Notes: generated by a model from the sequence alone, not told the origin. 59,388 bases of DNA from Mycobacteriaceae bacterium (GCA_019749805.1 JAIEPH010000109.1:1-59388); one strand, 5' to 3'; shown: positions 27,978-36,734, counted from the stretch's first letter. Numbers and translations: made by a program.

Positions 27978-28897
27978 CCACCCAGGGTCCGATTGCCGGC
28001 TCGGCCGGGGGAGAACACGCCGAGCGGTTCACCCATCTACGGCCGCTGCTGTTCACCATCGCCTACGAAATCCTCGGCTCGACAACCGAATCCGATGACG
28101 TGCTGCAGGACAGTTATCTGCGGTGGGCCGACGTCGACCTCGCGACGGTGCGCGACACCAAGTCGTATCTGGCACAACTGGTGACCCGCCAGGCGCTCAA
28201 TGCTCTGCGGGAGGGTGTGCGCCGTCGGGAGGACTACGTCGGGCCGTGGCTACCCGAGCCGCTGCTGGTGGACACGGGCGATGCCTCCTCCGATGTCGTT
28301 CTCGCCGAATCGGTTTCGATGGCGATGCTGGTTCTGCTCGAGACGCTCACCCCCGACGAGCGGGCGGTGTTCGTGCTGCGTGAGACGTTCGGTTTCGACT
28401 ACGACGAAATCGCGGAGGCGGTGGGCAAATCCGTGCCGACGGTGCGCCAGATGGCGCACCGTGCGCGCGAACACGTGCACGCCCGGCGCAATCGGTTCGG
28501 ACCCGTCGACGCCGAGCGGACCCAACAGATCACCGAGCAGTTCCTGACCGCCGCGTCCACCGGAGACATGGACGGACTGATGGCGCTGTTGGCGCCGGGG
28601 GCGACCTGGACGGCTGACCACGGAGGTAAGGCCACGGCGATTCGCCGGCCGGTTTCGGGCGCGCGAAGGGTGGCCGCACTCATGGCCGAACTGTTCCGCG
28701 TCGCCAAGACCATGCCGAACCTTCGGTTCGAGTCGGCGGTGTACAACGGCGCGCCGGCGACGGTGATTTACGACGGCGACCACTTGGAGGGCGTCTTCGT
28801 GTTCGAAATCGTCGACGACAGGATCACGAATCTCTACGCGATGCGTAATCCCGACAAGCTGACCGGGGTCACGACCCCGCGGGTGATCAGTCGGTAG
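27974..28897 (+). CDS. ECF41-type (SigJ-like) sigma factor 1
   Basis: 307 aa. Sigma-70 region 2 (RPLLFTIAYEILGSTTESDD, VLQDSYLRW) and region 4 (FGFDYDEIAEAVGKSVPTVR), then a SnoaL-like C-terminal domain. ECF41 hallmarks: WLPEPL in the linker, HGGK at the DGGGK position, and NPDKL near the end. In this family the C-terminal domain modulates the factor itself and no separate anti-sigma is needed. GTG start overlaps the oxidoreductase stop as GTGA. Confidence 0.9.
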   Translation: MTTQGPIAGSAGGEHAERFTHLRPLLFTIAYEILGSTTESDDVLQDSYLRWADVDLATVRDTKSYLAQLVTRQALNALREGVRRREDYVGPWLPEPLLVDTGDASSDVVLAESVSMAMLVLLETLTPDERAVFVLRETFGFDYDEIAEAVGKSVPTVRQMAHRAREHVHARRNRFGPVDAERTQQITEQFLTAASTGDMDGLMALLAPGATWTADHGGKATAIRRPVSGARRVAALMAELFRVAKTMPNLRFESAVYNGAPATVIYDGDHLEGVFVFEIVDDRITNLYAMRNPDKLTGVTTPRVISR

Positions 28898-28923
28898 TGA
28901 CGTCAGCCAGATCGGGCCCGGAC

Positions 28924-28950
28924 TGTCACAGTCCGAATCGCCACGGTGTC
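28924..28950 (+). promoter_or_regulatory. ECF41-type promoter, copy 2
   Basis: tgtcaca (28924-28930), 16-bp spacer, tgtc (28947-28950), followed by tagaggac. Boxes and spacing match copy 1 at 26728-26754 although the spacer differs, so the boxes appear selected. A leader of about 70 nt precedes the next gene. The overlapping gactgtcacagtc is nearly palindromic. Confidence 0.65.
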
Positions 28951-29027
28951 TAGAGGACAGACCAGCTCGAAGCTGAACGGCCACATTCGGGGCCGGCGGA
29001 GAGCGAGGATGACCCGAGGAGATTGAC

Positions 29028-30209
29028 ATGACCGAACAGAAGACCCGCGTCATCGTGATCGGCGGCGGATACGCCGGTGTGCTCGCGGCCAACCACCTGC
29101 GGCTCAATGAGAACGTCGAGATCACGCTGGTCAACCCCCGGCCGAAGTTCGTCGAGCGGATCCGGCTGCATCAGTTGGTGACCGGCACCGACGATGCGGT
29201 GGTCGACTACCCGGAGATCCTGGGCGAGGGGATCCAGCTGGTCGTCGACTCCGTGACACGCATCGACGCACCGCAACGGCGGATCGAGCTCTCAGGCGGT
29301 GGTGAGTTGAGCTATGACTATCTGATCTACGCCATCGGTAGTCACGGGGCGGCCCCGGTTGTTCCCGGAGCCGCTGAATACGCCTATCCCATCTCGGAAC
29401 TCGAGCACGCCGAGCAGTTGAAGGCGGCATATCACGCTGCCGGCGACGATGCGCCGATCACGGTGATCGGCGCGGGTCCCACCGGGCTGGAAGTGGCCTC
29501 TGAGTTCGCCGAGGAGGGGCGTCGCGTCACTCTGGTCTGCGGCGGAGTTCTCGGCCCGTACCTGCACGCTCGTGGTCGGCGGGCAGCCGCCGAGAGGCTG
29601 ACCCGGCTCGGCGTCACCATCATCGACGGACCCGGGTCCACCGCGACCGAGGTGCGGCCCACCTCGGTGATCTTGGCCGACGGACGCACGATCGCCAGCG
29701 CGGTCACGATCTGGACCGCCGGTTTCGGTGTGCCCGATCTGGCGACGAGCAGCGGCCTGACCACCGATGCGGCCGGTCGCCTTCTCACCGACGAGACCCT
29801 CACCAGCGTTGACGATCCCCGCATCATCGCCGCGGGCGATGCGGCTGCGCCGTCGAACCTACCGTTGCGGATGAGCTGCCAGGCCGCGATCCCGCTGGGC
29901 GCACAAGCCGCGAATACGGTGCTCAGCCGCATCGCGGGCACCGAGCCCAAGCGGCTGAACCAGGCGTTCACCGGCCAGTGCATCAGCCTCGGGCGCAAAG
30001 GCGGTCTGGTCCAGCTGGCCCACCTGAACGACACCGTGATGCCGTTGTATATCGGCGGGCGCACCGCAGCCACGATCAAGGAAGCCGTCTGCAAGGGGAC
30101 GGTCAGCTTCCTTGCGCGGGAGGCGCGCAAGCCGGGAAGCTACTTCTGGCTCAAGGGCGGTAAGCGGCAGCAGCAGTTGGAGTCAGCAGGTCAGCCGGTG
30201 CGACCGTGA
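29028..30209 (+). CDS. FAD/NAD(P)-dependent oxidoreductase 2 (NDH-2-like)
   Basis: 393 aa, paralogue of 26763-27977 with long shared stretches (NPRPKFVERIRLHQ, TVWTAGFGVPDLA-like ITIWTAGFGVPDLA, LTSVDDPRIIAAGD). FAD motif VIVIGGGYAGVLAANHLR, NAD motif ITVIGAGPTGLEVASEFAEE. ATG 29028 with aggaga upstream. Same operon layout as the first module: stop overlaps the GTG of a sigma factor gene. Confidence 0.9.
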   Translation: MTEQKTRVIVIGGGYAGVLAANHLRLNENVEITLVNPRPKFVERIRLHQLVTGTDDAVVDYPEILGEGIQLVVDSVTRIDAPQRRIELSGGGELSYDYLIYAIGSHGAAPVVPGAAEYAYPISELEHAEQLKAAYHAAGDDAPITVIGAGPTGLEVASEFAEEGRRVTLVCGGVLGPYLHARGRRAAAERLTRLGVTIIDGPGSTATEVRPTSVILADGRTIASAVTIWTAGFGVPDLATSSGLTTDAAGRLLTDETLTSVDDPRIIAAGDAAAPSNLPLRMSCQAAIPLGAQAANTVLSRIAGTEPKRLNQAFTGQCISLGRKGGLVQLAHLNDTVMPLYIGGRTAATIKEAVCKGTVSFLAREARKPGSYFWLKGGKRQQQLESAGQPVRP

Positions 30210-31102
30210 CCGAGGAGCACGCCGAACGATTCACGCAACTACGGCCGCTGCTGTTCACCATCGCCTACGAGATTCTCGGCAGGGCAACTGAATCCGACGA
30301 CGTGCTGCAGGACAGCTACCTACGCTGGGCGAAGGTCGACCTTGCGACCGTCAAGGACACCAAGGCCTACCTCGCCCAGCTCGTCACCCGGCAGTCGCTG
30401 AACGCCCTGCGCGCGCAATCGCGCAGGCGCGAGGAGTACATCGGCCCGTGGTTACCGGAGCCGCTGCTGCTGGAGACCGGCGACAACACGGACGCGTCGT
30501 CCGACGTGATCCTGGCCGAATCGGTTTCGATGGCGATGCTCGTCGTCTTGGAGACGCTGAGTCCGGACGAACGTGCCGTGTTCGTGCTGCGCGAGGTCTT
30601 TGGCTTCAGCCACGACGAGATCGCCGCCACGATCGGCAAATCCGCGCCCGCGGTCCGTCAAATGGCCCACCGCGCCCGCGAGCACGTTCAGTCACGGCGC
30701 AAGCGTTTCGAGCCCGTCGACCCCAAACTCTCAATGGAGATCACCGCCCGCTTCTTCGCCGCGGCCTCGACCGGCGACGTCGAAGCGCTCCTCGAGATGC
30801 TGACAGAGGACGTCGAGTGGACCGCCGACAGCGACGGCAAGGTCAGCGCCGCACGCAGGCCCGTGGTCGGCGCCGACAAGGTCGCCCGGGTGATCATCGG
30901 CCTGCTGCGCATCGCCGGGGAGACCGGCCGCGTCGAGCCGGCGATGTACAACAACGCTCCTGCACTCAAGCTCTACATGGGCGACAGCTTCGAAGGCATC
31001 ATCACCGTCGAGATCACCGACGGCCGGATCAGCCACTTCTATGCGATGCGCAACCCGGACAAACTGAGCGGCGTCGACATCCCGCGGGAGATCAGCCGGT
31101 AG
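30206..31102 (+). CDS. ECF41-type (SigJ-like) sigma factor 2
   Basis: 298 aa, paralogue of 27974-28897. Region 2 RPLLFTIAYEILGRATESDD, region 4 FGFSHDEIAATIGKSAPAVR, linker WLPEPLL, and C-terminal SnoaL-like domain with NPDKL. The glycine-rich motif is DSDGK, another variant of DGGGK. GTG start overlaps the preceding stop as GTGA. The neighbouring promoter copies suggest both factors recognise the same or closely similar sites. Confidence 0.9.
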   Translation: MTEEHAERFTQLRPLLFTIAYEILGRATESDDVLQDSYLRWAKVDLATVKDTKAYLAQLVTRQSLNALRAQSRRREEYIGPWLPEPLLLETGDNTDASSDVILAESVSMAMLVVLETLSPDERAVFVLREVFGFSHDEIAATIGKSAPAVRQMAHRAREHVQSRRKRFEPVDPKLSMEITARFFAAASTGDVEALLEMLTEDVEWTADSDGKVSAARRPVVGADKVARVIIGLLRIAGETGRVEPAMYNNAPALKLYMGDSFEGIITVEITDGRISHFYAMRNPDKLSGVDIPREISR

Positions 31103-31121
31103 CTTCTGACACGCTTGAGGT

Positions 31122-32420
31122 GTGCGGATCGATCGACTCGGCGAGCTGGGCAGCGCCCCTGCGGTGCTGCGCGCGCTGGCCCACGGGACTCGACGGCGCG
31201 GTCTGCCGCCGCCGGCCGCCCTGATCGGCGAGTGGTTCGGTTCCGGCGCGGTCATCGCGCCGTCGGTGGACGTGAGTCCCGTCGGCGTATCCGAAGTGTT
31301 CGACGTATCCCCCGGCACGTCCGGTGAGGCCGTCGGCGGAGGATGGTTCGGCTACCTGTCATACCCCGACGCCGGCGCCGACGGGCGCGGGCCACGCATA
31401 CCCGAGGCCGCGGGCGGCTGGTCGGATTGCGTGCTGCGCCAGGACGACGATGGGCAGTGGTGGCACGAAAACCTTTCCGGTGCAAAGCTTCCCGGCTGGG
31501 TGTCCGAAGCGCTGGGCGAACCCGTGGCGCCGGCCTCGAGCACGATCACCTGGGGCGCGGCCGATCGTGAGGCGCACCGGCGCGGCGTGTTGTCGTGTCT
31601 GGAGGCGATCGCGGCCGGCGAGGTTTACCAGGCGTGTGTGTGCACGCAGTTCGCAGGCCGCATCGGCGCCGGAGCCGCCCCGGCGGCGACATCGGGCACA
31701 GCCGCCCCGGCGGCGACATCGGACACAGCCGCTTTCGATTTCTTCGCCGACGCCGTGGCGCGCACCTCGCCGGCGCGAGCCGCGTTTGTGGCGGGCGACT
31801 GGGGTGCGGTTGCATCGCTGTCGCCTGAACTGTTTCTGCGCAGGCGCGGCGAGGCGGTGGCGTCGAGTCCGATCAAGGGCACGCTGCCGCGGCACGCTGA
31901 TCCGGCCGAACTGCGGGCGTCGGTCAAGGACGTCGCAGAGAACATCATGATCGTCGACCTGGTCCGCAACGATCTGGGCCGGGTCGCGGTGACCGGCAGT
32001 GTCTCCGTTCCTGAGCTGCTGGCCGTGCGTCCGGCGCCGGGGGTGTGGCACCTGGTATCCACGGTGACGGCGCGCGTCGACGTCGAGATGCCGATGGCTG
32101 CGGTGCTCGACGCGACCTTCCCGCCCGCTTCGGTCACCGGTACGCCGAAGCTGCGCGCCCGCCAGCTGCTCACTGGCTGGGAGCAGAATCGCCGCGGAAT
32201 ATACTGCGGGACAGTCGGCTTGGCCTCGCCGATCGCCGGGTGCGAGCTGAACGTAGCAATCCGAACCGTCGAGTTCGACGCCGACGGTAACGCGGTACTC
32301 GGTGTCGGCGGCGGTATCACCGCGGATTCAGATCCCGACCGGGAGTGGGATGAGTGTCTGCACAAGGCAGCCCCGTTCATCGACGTCGACGCTCAGCGGC
32401 GGATGCCCGCGCACAGCTGA
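31122..32420 (+). CDS. pabB: Aminodeoxychorismate synthase component I
   Basis: 432 aa. Chorismate-utilising enzyme of the PabB/TrpE/MenF family for p-aminobenzoate and folate, matching Rv1005c in synteny. Motifs: EAIAAGEVYQACVCTQF, SSPIKGTLPRH, VDLVRNDLGRV, FPPASVTGTPKLRA, IYCGTVGLASPIAG and C-terminal GGGITADSDPDREW. GTG start at 31122. An in-frame 27-bp tandem duplication (31674-31727) inserts an Ala/Pro/Thr-rich stretch. Confidence 0.93.
   Translation: MRIDRLGELGSAPAVLRALAHGTRRRGLPPPAALIGEWFGSGAVIAPSVDVSPVGVSEVFDVSPGTSGEAVGGGWFGYLSYPDAGADGRGPRIPEAAGGWSDCVLRQDDDGQWWHENLSGAKLPGWVSEALGEPVAPASSTITWGAADREAHRRGVLSCLEAIAAGEVYQACVCTQFAGRIGAGAAPAATSGTAAPAATSDTAAFDFFADAVARTSPARAAFVAGDWGAVASLSPELFLRRRGEAVASSPIKGTLPRHADPAELRASVKDVAENIMIVDLVRNDLGRVAVTGSVSVPELLAVRPAPGVWHLVSTVTARVDVEMPMAAVLDATFPPASVTGTPKLRARQLLTGWEQNRRGIYCGTVGLASPIAGCELNVAIRTVEFDADGNAVLGVGGGITADSDPDREWDECLHKAAPFIDVDAQRRMPAHS
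31674..31727 (+). repeat. 27-bp tandem duplication within pabB
   Basis: Two 27-nt units (31674-31700 and 31701-31727) differ at one base, giving AAPAATSGT then AAPAATSDT in the protein. In-frame, in a loop between conserved blocks, so probably tolerated and possibly length-variable between strains. Confidence 0.85.
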
Positions 32421-32520
32421 TCCCAATTACCCGAAGCGTCCTTGTTCCGATCGTCGTGATCGACTCGACCGGAACTTCGATCCGCGGGGAATCCCGGCGC
32501 TGTGTTGACCTATCGACCCG

Positions 32521-33357
32521 TCACTCGCGCGAGCGCAGAACCGCATCGTAGAGTTCGCGTCGCGACGGCGAGCCCGGATTCGTTGCGATCACCTGCGCGC
32601 ATGCATCCTTGACCCGCATGCCCTGCTCGATGAGGTCCTGCACCTGTGACACCAGCGACTCCACATCCGCCTGCAGCGTCGCGCCCGCCAGCACTACGGT
32701 GATCTCGCCGAGCACACCCTCCTTCGCCCACTCGGCCAGCTCCGCCAGCGAGCCGCGAACGATCTCCTCATACGTCTTCGTCAGCTCGCGGCACACGACG
32801 ACTTCGCGGTCTGGGCCCAGCGCCTCGACGGCATCCTCGAGCGTCTCGGCCAACCGTCGGGGCGACTCGAAGAACACGCACGTGCGCGACTCGGCAGCGA
32901 GGGTGGCGAGCCAGGTCATCCGCGCCGAGTGCCTGCGCGGCGCGAAACCCTCGAAGCAGAATCGCTCCGACGGCAGTCCCGACACGGCCAGCGCCGTCGT
33001 CACCGCCGAAGGGCCCGGCAAGCACGAGATCGGTAACCCACTGTCGATACAGGCGGACACCAACCGGTATCCCGGATCGCTGATCAGGGGCATGCCGGCG
33101 TCACTGACCAGCAGAACCGTCGCGCCGGCCGCGATCTCGGCGACCAGCGCCGGAACCCGCGCCGCCTCGTTCTGGTCGTACAGACTGACAACCTTGCCCG
33201 CGGGTTTGACCTCGAGGGCCCGGGCCAGGGTCCGGATCCGGCGGGTGTCCTCGGCGGCGATCACGTCGGCCCTGGCCAAGGCGCTGACCAGCCGCGCAGA
33301 TGCATCCGAGGGCTGACCCAGTGGCGTGGCGCCGATAAGCAGTCGGCCGGGGTTCAT
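32521..33357 (-). CDS. rsmI: 16S rRNA 2'-O-methyltransferase (C1402)
   Basis: 278 aa SAM-dependent TP-methylase-fold enzyme. Motifs: LLIGATPLGQPSDAS, ADVIAAEDTRRIRTLA, VLLVSDAGMPLISDPGYRLV, LPGPSAVTTALAVSGLP, FFESPRRLAETLED and CRELTKTYEEIVRG, all typical of RsmI. Start ATG 33357, divergent from pmt 24 bp away, as in Rv1003/Rv1002c. A very long same-frame extension upstream is the shadow of pmt. Confidence 0.95.
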   Translation of the reverse strand: MNPGRLLIGATPLGQPSDASARLVSALARADVIAAEDTRRIRTLARALEVKPAGKVVSLYDQNEAARVPALVAEIAAGATVLLVSDAGMPLISDPGYRLVSACIDSGLPISCLPGPSAVTTALAVSGLPSERFCFEGFAPRRHSARMTWLATLAAESRTCVFFESPRRLAETLEDAVEALGPDREVVVCRELTKTYEEIVRGSLAELAEWAKEGVLGEITVVLAGATLQADVESLVSQVQDLIEQGMRVKDACAQVIATNPGSPSRRELYDAVLRSRE

Positions 33358-33381
33358 GCGGGACAGCCTACGATCGCTTGC

Positions 33382-34923
33382 GTGACCGCCCCCGCAACCG
33401 AAGCCTCGCGCGCGGTCCCTGTCATCAGCCCCGCGCCGCTGGTGCCGGTCGCCGACTTCGGCCCGGTGGACCGACTGCAGGGCTGGGCGATGACCGCCGT
33501 CGTCACCGCGCTGGCGGCGGTGACCCGCTTCCTCAACCTCGGCTCGCCGACCGATGCGGGAACGCCGATCTTCGACGAGAAGCACTACGCGCCACAGGCA
33601 TGGCAGGTGCTGAACAACAACGGCGTCGAGGACAACCCCGGCTACGGCTTGGTGGTGCATCCGCCGGTCGGCAAGCAGCTGATCGCGCTCGGCGAGTGGT
33701 TGTTCGGTTACAACGGCCTGGGCTGGCGTTTTTCCGGAGCCGTCTGCGGGGTCATCACGGTGCTGCTCGTCGTGCGGATCGCGCGGCGGATCAGCCGGTC
33801 CACCGTCGTCGGCGGAATCGCAGGGCTGCTGCTGGTCGCCGACGGGGTCAGCTTCGTCGCCTCGCGCACCGCGCTGCTCGACGGGTTCCTGGTCTTCTTC
33901 GTGGTGGCAGCGTTCGGTTGTCTGATGGTCGACCGCGACCAGGTGCGAGAGCGGATGCATGTGGCGCTGCTCGAGGGCCGCATCGGCGAAACGCAATGGG
34001 GGCCGCGACTCGGCGTGCGCTGGTGGCGGTTCGGCGCCGGGCTGCTGCTCGGATTGGCTTGTGCGACAAAGTGGTCCGGGCTGTACTTTGTGGCGTTCTT
34101 CGGGGTGATGACGCTGGCGTTCGATATCGCCGCACGCAAGCAGTATCGCGTCCCGCGGCCTTGGCTCGGTGCGTTCCGGCGCGATCTGGGCCCGTCGCTG
34201 TATGCGCTGGTCCTGATTCCGTTCGGGGTCTACCTGGCGTCCTATACGCCGTGGTTCGCGTCCGAGACCGGCGTGGACCGGCACGCGGTCGGCAGAGACA
34301 TCGGAGAGGACAGCATCCTGCCGCTGCCCGACGCGGTTCGCTCGCTGTGGCATTACACCTACGGGGCGTACAAGTTCCATTCCGGCCTGACCAATGCCGA
34401 CGGTAATCACCACCCGTGGGAATCCAAGCCGTGGACGTGGCCGATGTCGCTGCGGCCGGTGCTCTACGCGATCGACAACCAGAACGTGCCCGGCTGCGGG
34501 GATCAGTCGTGCGTGAAGGCCGTGATGTTGGTCGGTACGCCCGCGATGTGGTTCATCGCGGTGCCGGTCCTGGCGTGGGCGGTGTGGCGGACCTTCGTCA
34601 AGCGCGACTGGCGCTACGCGGCGGTCCTGGTGGGCTACAGCGCCGGGTTCTTGCCGTGGTTCGCCGACATCGACCGGCAGATGTACTTCTTCTACGCGGC
34701 GACGATGGCGCCGTTCCTCGTGCTGATGATCGCGTTGATTCTCGGCGACATTCTCTACAAACCGAATCAGAACTCCGAGCGAAGAACGCTCGGGCTGATA
34801 GTGGTGAGCTGCTACGTCGCGCTCGTGCTGACGAACTTCGCGTGGATGTACCCGATCCTGACGGGCATCCCGATTTCGCAGGCCACCTGGAACATGCAGA
34901 TCTGGCTGCCGTCCTGGAGCTAG
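33382..34923 (+). CDS. pmt: Protein O-mannosyltransferase
   Basis: 513 aa multi-pass GT39 enzyme, equivalent to M. tuberculosis Rv1002c. It transfers mannose from polyprenyl-phosphomannose to secreted proteins. The acidic catalytic motif is in IFDEKHYAPQAW near residue 65 of the first extracytoplasmic loop. About ten hydrophobic segments; the large loop includes HHPWESKPWTWP and NPGC-like NVPGCGDQ. GTG start at 33382. Confidence 0.94.
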   Translation: MTAPATEASRAVPVISPAPLVPVADFGPVDRLQGWAMTAVVTALAAVTRFLNLGSPTDAGTPIFDEKHYAPQAWQVLNNNGVEDNPGYGLVVHPPVGKQLIALGEWLFGYNGLGWRFSGAVCGVITVLLVVRIARRISRSTVVGGIAGLLLVADGVSFVASRTALLDGFLVFFVVAAFGCLMVDRDQVRERMHVALLEGRIGETQWGPRLGVRWWRFGAGLLLGLACATKWSGLYFVAFFGVMTLAFDIAARKQYRVPRPWLGAFRRDLGPSLYALVLIPFGVYLASYTPWFASETGVDRHAVGRDIGEDSILPLPDAVRSLWHYTYGAYKFHSGLTNADGNHHPWESKPWTWPMSLRPVLYAIDNQNVPGCGDQSCVKAVMLVGTPAMWFIAVPVLAWAVWRTFVKRDWRYAAVLVGYSAGFLPWFADIDRQMYFFYAATMAPFLVLMIALILGDILYKPNQNSERRTLGLIVVSCYVALVLTNFAWMYPILTGIPISQATWNMQIWLPSWS

Positions 34924-34933
34924 TGCCCGTTCG

Positions 34934-34996
34934 CGCCGAAATCCGACTTTGGTAGACGACTACTCGCACTTTCTCTACAAAACTCCGATTTCGGCG
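34934..34996. repeat. Palindromic element between pmt and arcA
   Basis: Perfect 10-bp arms cgccgaaatc (34934-34943) and gatttcggcg (34987-34996), with a weaker inner gtag/ctac pair. It lies between convergent stops 34923 and 35006, so a bidirectional terminator is possible, but it lacks a T run. Its ends share gccgaaat with the DUF559-linked repeats at 7.7 and 8.7 kb. Confidence 0.6.
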
Positions 34997-35005
34997 TGAA
35001 AGAAG

Positions 35006-36232
35006 CTAGAGCGGGTCTCGCGCCGCGGGGCACGACATACAGCGCGGGCCCCCGCGGCCGGTGCCCAGCTCCGACGCCTCGATTGGCAGCACCTCGATAC
35101 CCGAATCTGCTAGCCGCGCATTGGTTTCGGCGTTGCGTTCGTATGCGATCACCACTCCCGGTGCCACCGCCAGCGTGTTGTTGCCGTCGTCCCACTGCTC
35201 CCGTTCCGCGGTGACGGGATCCAACCCGGTCGCGATGACCCGCAGCTTCTCGATGCCCATCGCCTCGGCCGCGGCGACCAGAAACGGTCGCGCCTCGTCG
35301 ATCCGCACGCCACCGGCGCCGTCGCGATGAATCGTGAACGCCGACAACGACTCCACGATGTTCGGGTACATCACCACCGCGTCGATGTCGACCATCGTGC
35401 ACACCGTGTCGAGGTGCATCTGCGCCCGCTCCTGGGCTATCGGCACGGCGAGGACGGTCCGCGCCAGGTCATCGTCGAACAGGCTGCGCGCCAACGCCTC
35501 TGCCCCCGCAGGCGTGGTCCGCTCCCCCACCCCCACCGCGACCACCCCCGGCGCCAGCAGCAACACGTCGCCGCCCTCGACCGGCGCGGAGCGCGACTCA
35601 TACGCCCGCCGCACACCCAGGAATCGCGGGTGGTGCGCGTAGATCACATCAGTCAGCGACGTCTCGCGAACGCGCGCGGGCAGGGCCAGCGACGTGATCG
35701 CCACCCGCGGACCGATCCAGAATGACGAGTCCCGCGTGAACAGCAGATTCGGCAGCGGATCGATGACGAAATCTCCACCGTGATGCATGCGCCGTACCAA
35801 CGACAGTTCACCGCCGCTGAACGGCAACTCGTTGAACGTCATCCCGGCCATCAGCACCGACGCCAGCGGCGCAGCGTCCAGCGTGCGCAGGTAGGTCGAA
35901 AGCTCCTGCGCCAACGGCAGTCCCAGCCGTCGCGGATCGACAGCAGCCGCGATGCCATGCATCCGTGCCGCACCACTTTTGGCCAGCGCCTCGGTCAGCA
36001 GATCGGCAAGCAACAGCACCTCGACACCACGCGAGGCCAGCAGGGCGGCGAACGCATCGTGTTCGCGCTGCGCCTTGGCCACCCATGGCAGCCCGTCGAA
36101 AAGCAGCTTGTCGTTGTTGCGCGGAGTCAGCCGCTGCAATTCGGCACCGGGCCGGTGCAGGATCACCGCCCGCAGCCTGCCGACCTCGGAGTCACAGCCC
36201 AGCGTCGTCACATCTAGCACCGTATCGCGCAT
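35006..36232 (-). CDS. arcA: Arginine deiminase
   Basis: 408 aa (M. tuberculosis ArcA 402). Converts arginine to citrulline and ammonia. Guanidino-modifying signatures: LLFTRDSSFWIG, EGGDVLLL, the catalytic His in MHLDTVCTMVD, DDGNNTLAVAPG and catalytic Cys398 in GGPRCMSC near the C-terminus. Start ATG 36232 (MRDTVLDVTTLGCDSEVGRL); a longer frame upstream runs through the SoxR box and is rejected. No arcB or arcC is nearby, so energy generation through this pathway is not implied here. Confidence 0.95.
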   Translation of the reverse strand: MRDTVLDVTTLGCDSEVGRLRAVILHRPGAELQRLTPRNNDKLLFDGLPWVAKAQREHDAFAALLASRGVEVLLLADLLTEALAKSGAARMHGIAAAVDPRRLGLPLAQELSTYLRTLDAAPLASVLMAGMTFNELPFSGGELSLVRRMHHGGDFVIDPLPNLLFTRDSSFWIGPRVAITSLALPARVRETSLTDVIYAHHPRFLGVRRAYESRSAPVEGGDVLLLAPGVVAVGVGERTTPAGAEALARSLFDDDLARTVLAVPIAQERAQMHLDTVCTMVDIDAVVMYPNIVESLSAFTIHRDGAGGVRIDEARPFLVAAAEAMGIEKLRVIATGLDPVTAEREQWDDGNNTLAVAPGVVIAYERNAETNARLADSGIEVLPIEASELGTGRGGPRCMSCPAARDPL

Positions 36233-36245
36233 GGCGCGCACGGCT

Positions 36246-36265
36246 ACCTCAACTAGGGTTGAGGT
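36246..36265. promoter_or_regulatory. SoxR-type box between arcA and soxR
   Basis: acctcaac-tagg-gttgaggt, a perfect dyad with 8-bp arms. The core cctcaa...ttgagg is that of the E. coli SoxR box. It ends 1 bp before the soxR ATG and is 14 bp from the arcA start. Autoregulation of soxR or redox control of arcA are both possible; I see no clear -35/-10 pair around it. Confidence 0.75.
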
Positions 36266-36266
36266 C

Positions 36267-36701
36267 ATGGAGTCGGTACACGAACTCACGCCCTCGGACA
36301 TGTCCGTTCGAAGTGGCGTCGCCATCTCGGCGCTGCACTTCTACGAACGCGAAGGGCTCATCACCAGCAAGCGAACCGGCGGCAATCAACGGCGCTATGC
36401 CCGTGAAACCCTGCGTCGTGTCGCGTTCATCCGAATGAGCCAACGCCTCGGCATTCCACTCGCCCGCATCCGGGACGCACTGGCCACCCTGCCCACCGAC
36501 CGCGTCCCGACGAGCAAGGACTGGGCCAAGCTGTCCGCCGGCTGGCGCCAGGACCTCGACGACCGCATCCTGCACCTGCAGCGGCTACGCGACAATCTCA
36601 CCGGCTGCATCGGCTGCGGTTGCCTGAGCCTGAAGACCTGCGCGCTGTCCAACCCGGGCGATGTCCTGGCCGGCGAAGGACCAGGAGCTGTGCGCCTCTG
36701 A
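36267..36701 (+). CDS. soxR: Redox-sensing MerR-family regulator SoxR
   Basis: 144 aa. MerR helix-turn-helix VRSGVAISALHFYEREGLI and the [2Fe-2S] cluster cysteines Cys114, Cys117, Cys119 and Cys125 in the arrangement CIGCGCLSLKTC, which is diagnostic of SoxR. In actinobacteria SoxR responds mainly to redox-active small molecules. A SoxR-type palindrome sits immediately upstream. No soxS is expected outside enterics. Confidence 0.95.
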   Translation: MESVHELTPSDMSVRSGVAISALHFYEREGLITSKRTGGNQRRYARETLRRVAFIRMSQRLGIPLARIRDALATLPTDRVPTSKDWAKLSAGWRQDLDDRILHLQRLRDNLTGCIGCGCLSLKTCALSNPGDVLAGEGPGAVRL

Positions 36702-36734
36702 CACTTCGAACGCTTGTGCGATAAACTCGCGGGC

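Noticed and set aside
28898..28911. gtgacgtcag as a cAMP-receptor or CREB-like site
   Set aside because: It lacks the TGTGA-N6-TCACA form of mycobacterial CRP sites and is more simply chance palindromy in GC-rich DNA.
33358..34413. Long minus-strand extension of rsmI
   Set aside because: It lies entirely within pmt and is a high-GC codon-position shadow; RsmI motifs begin at 33357.
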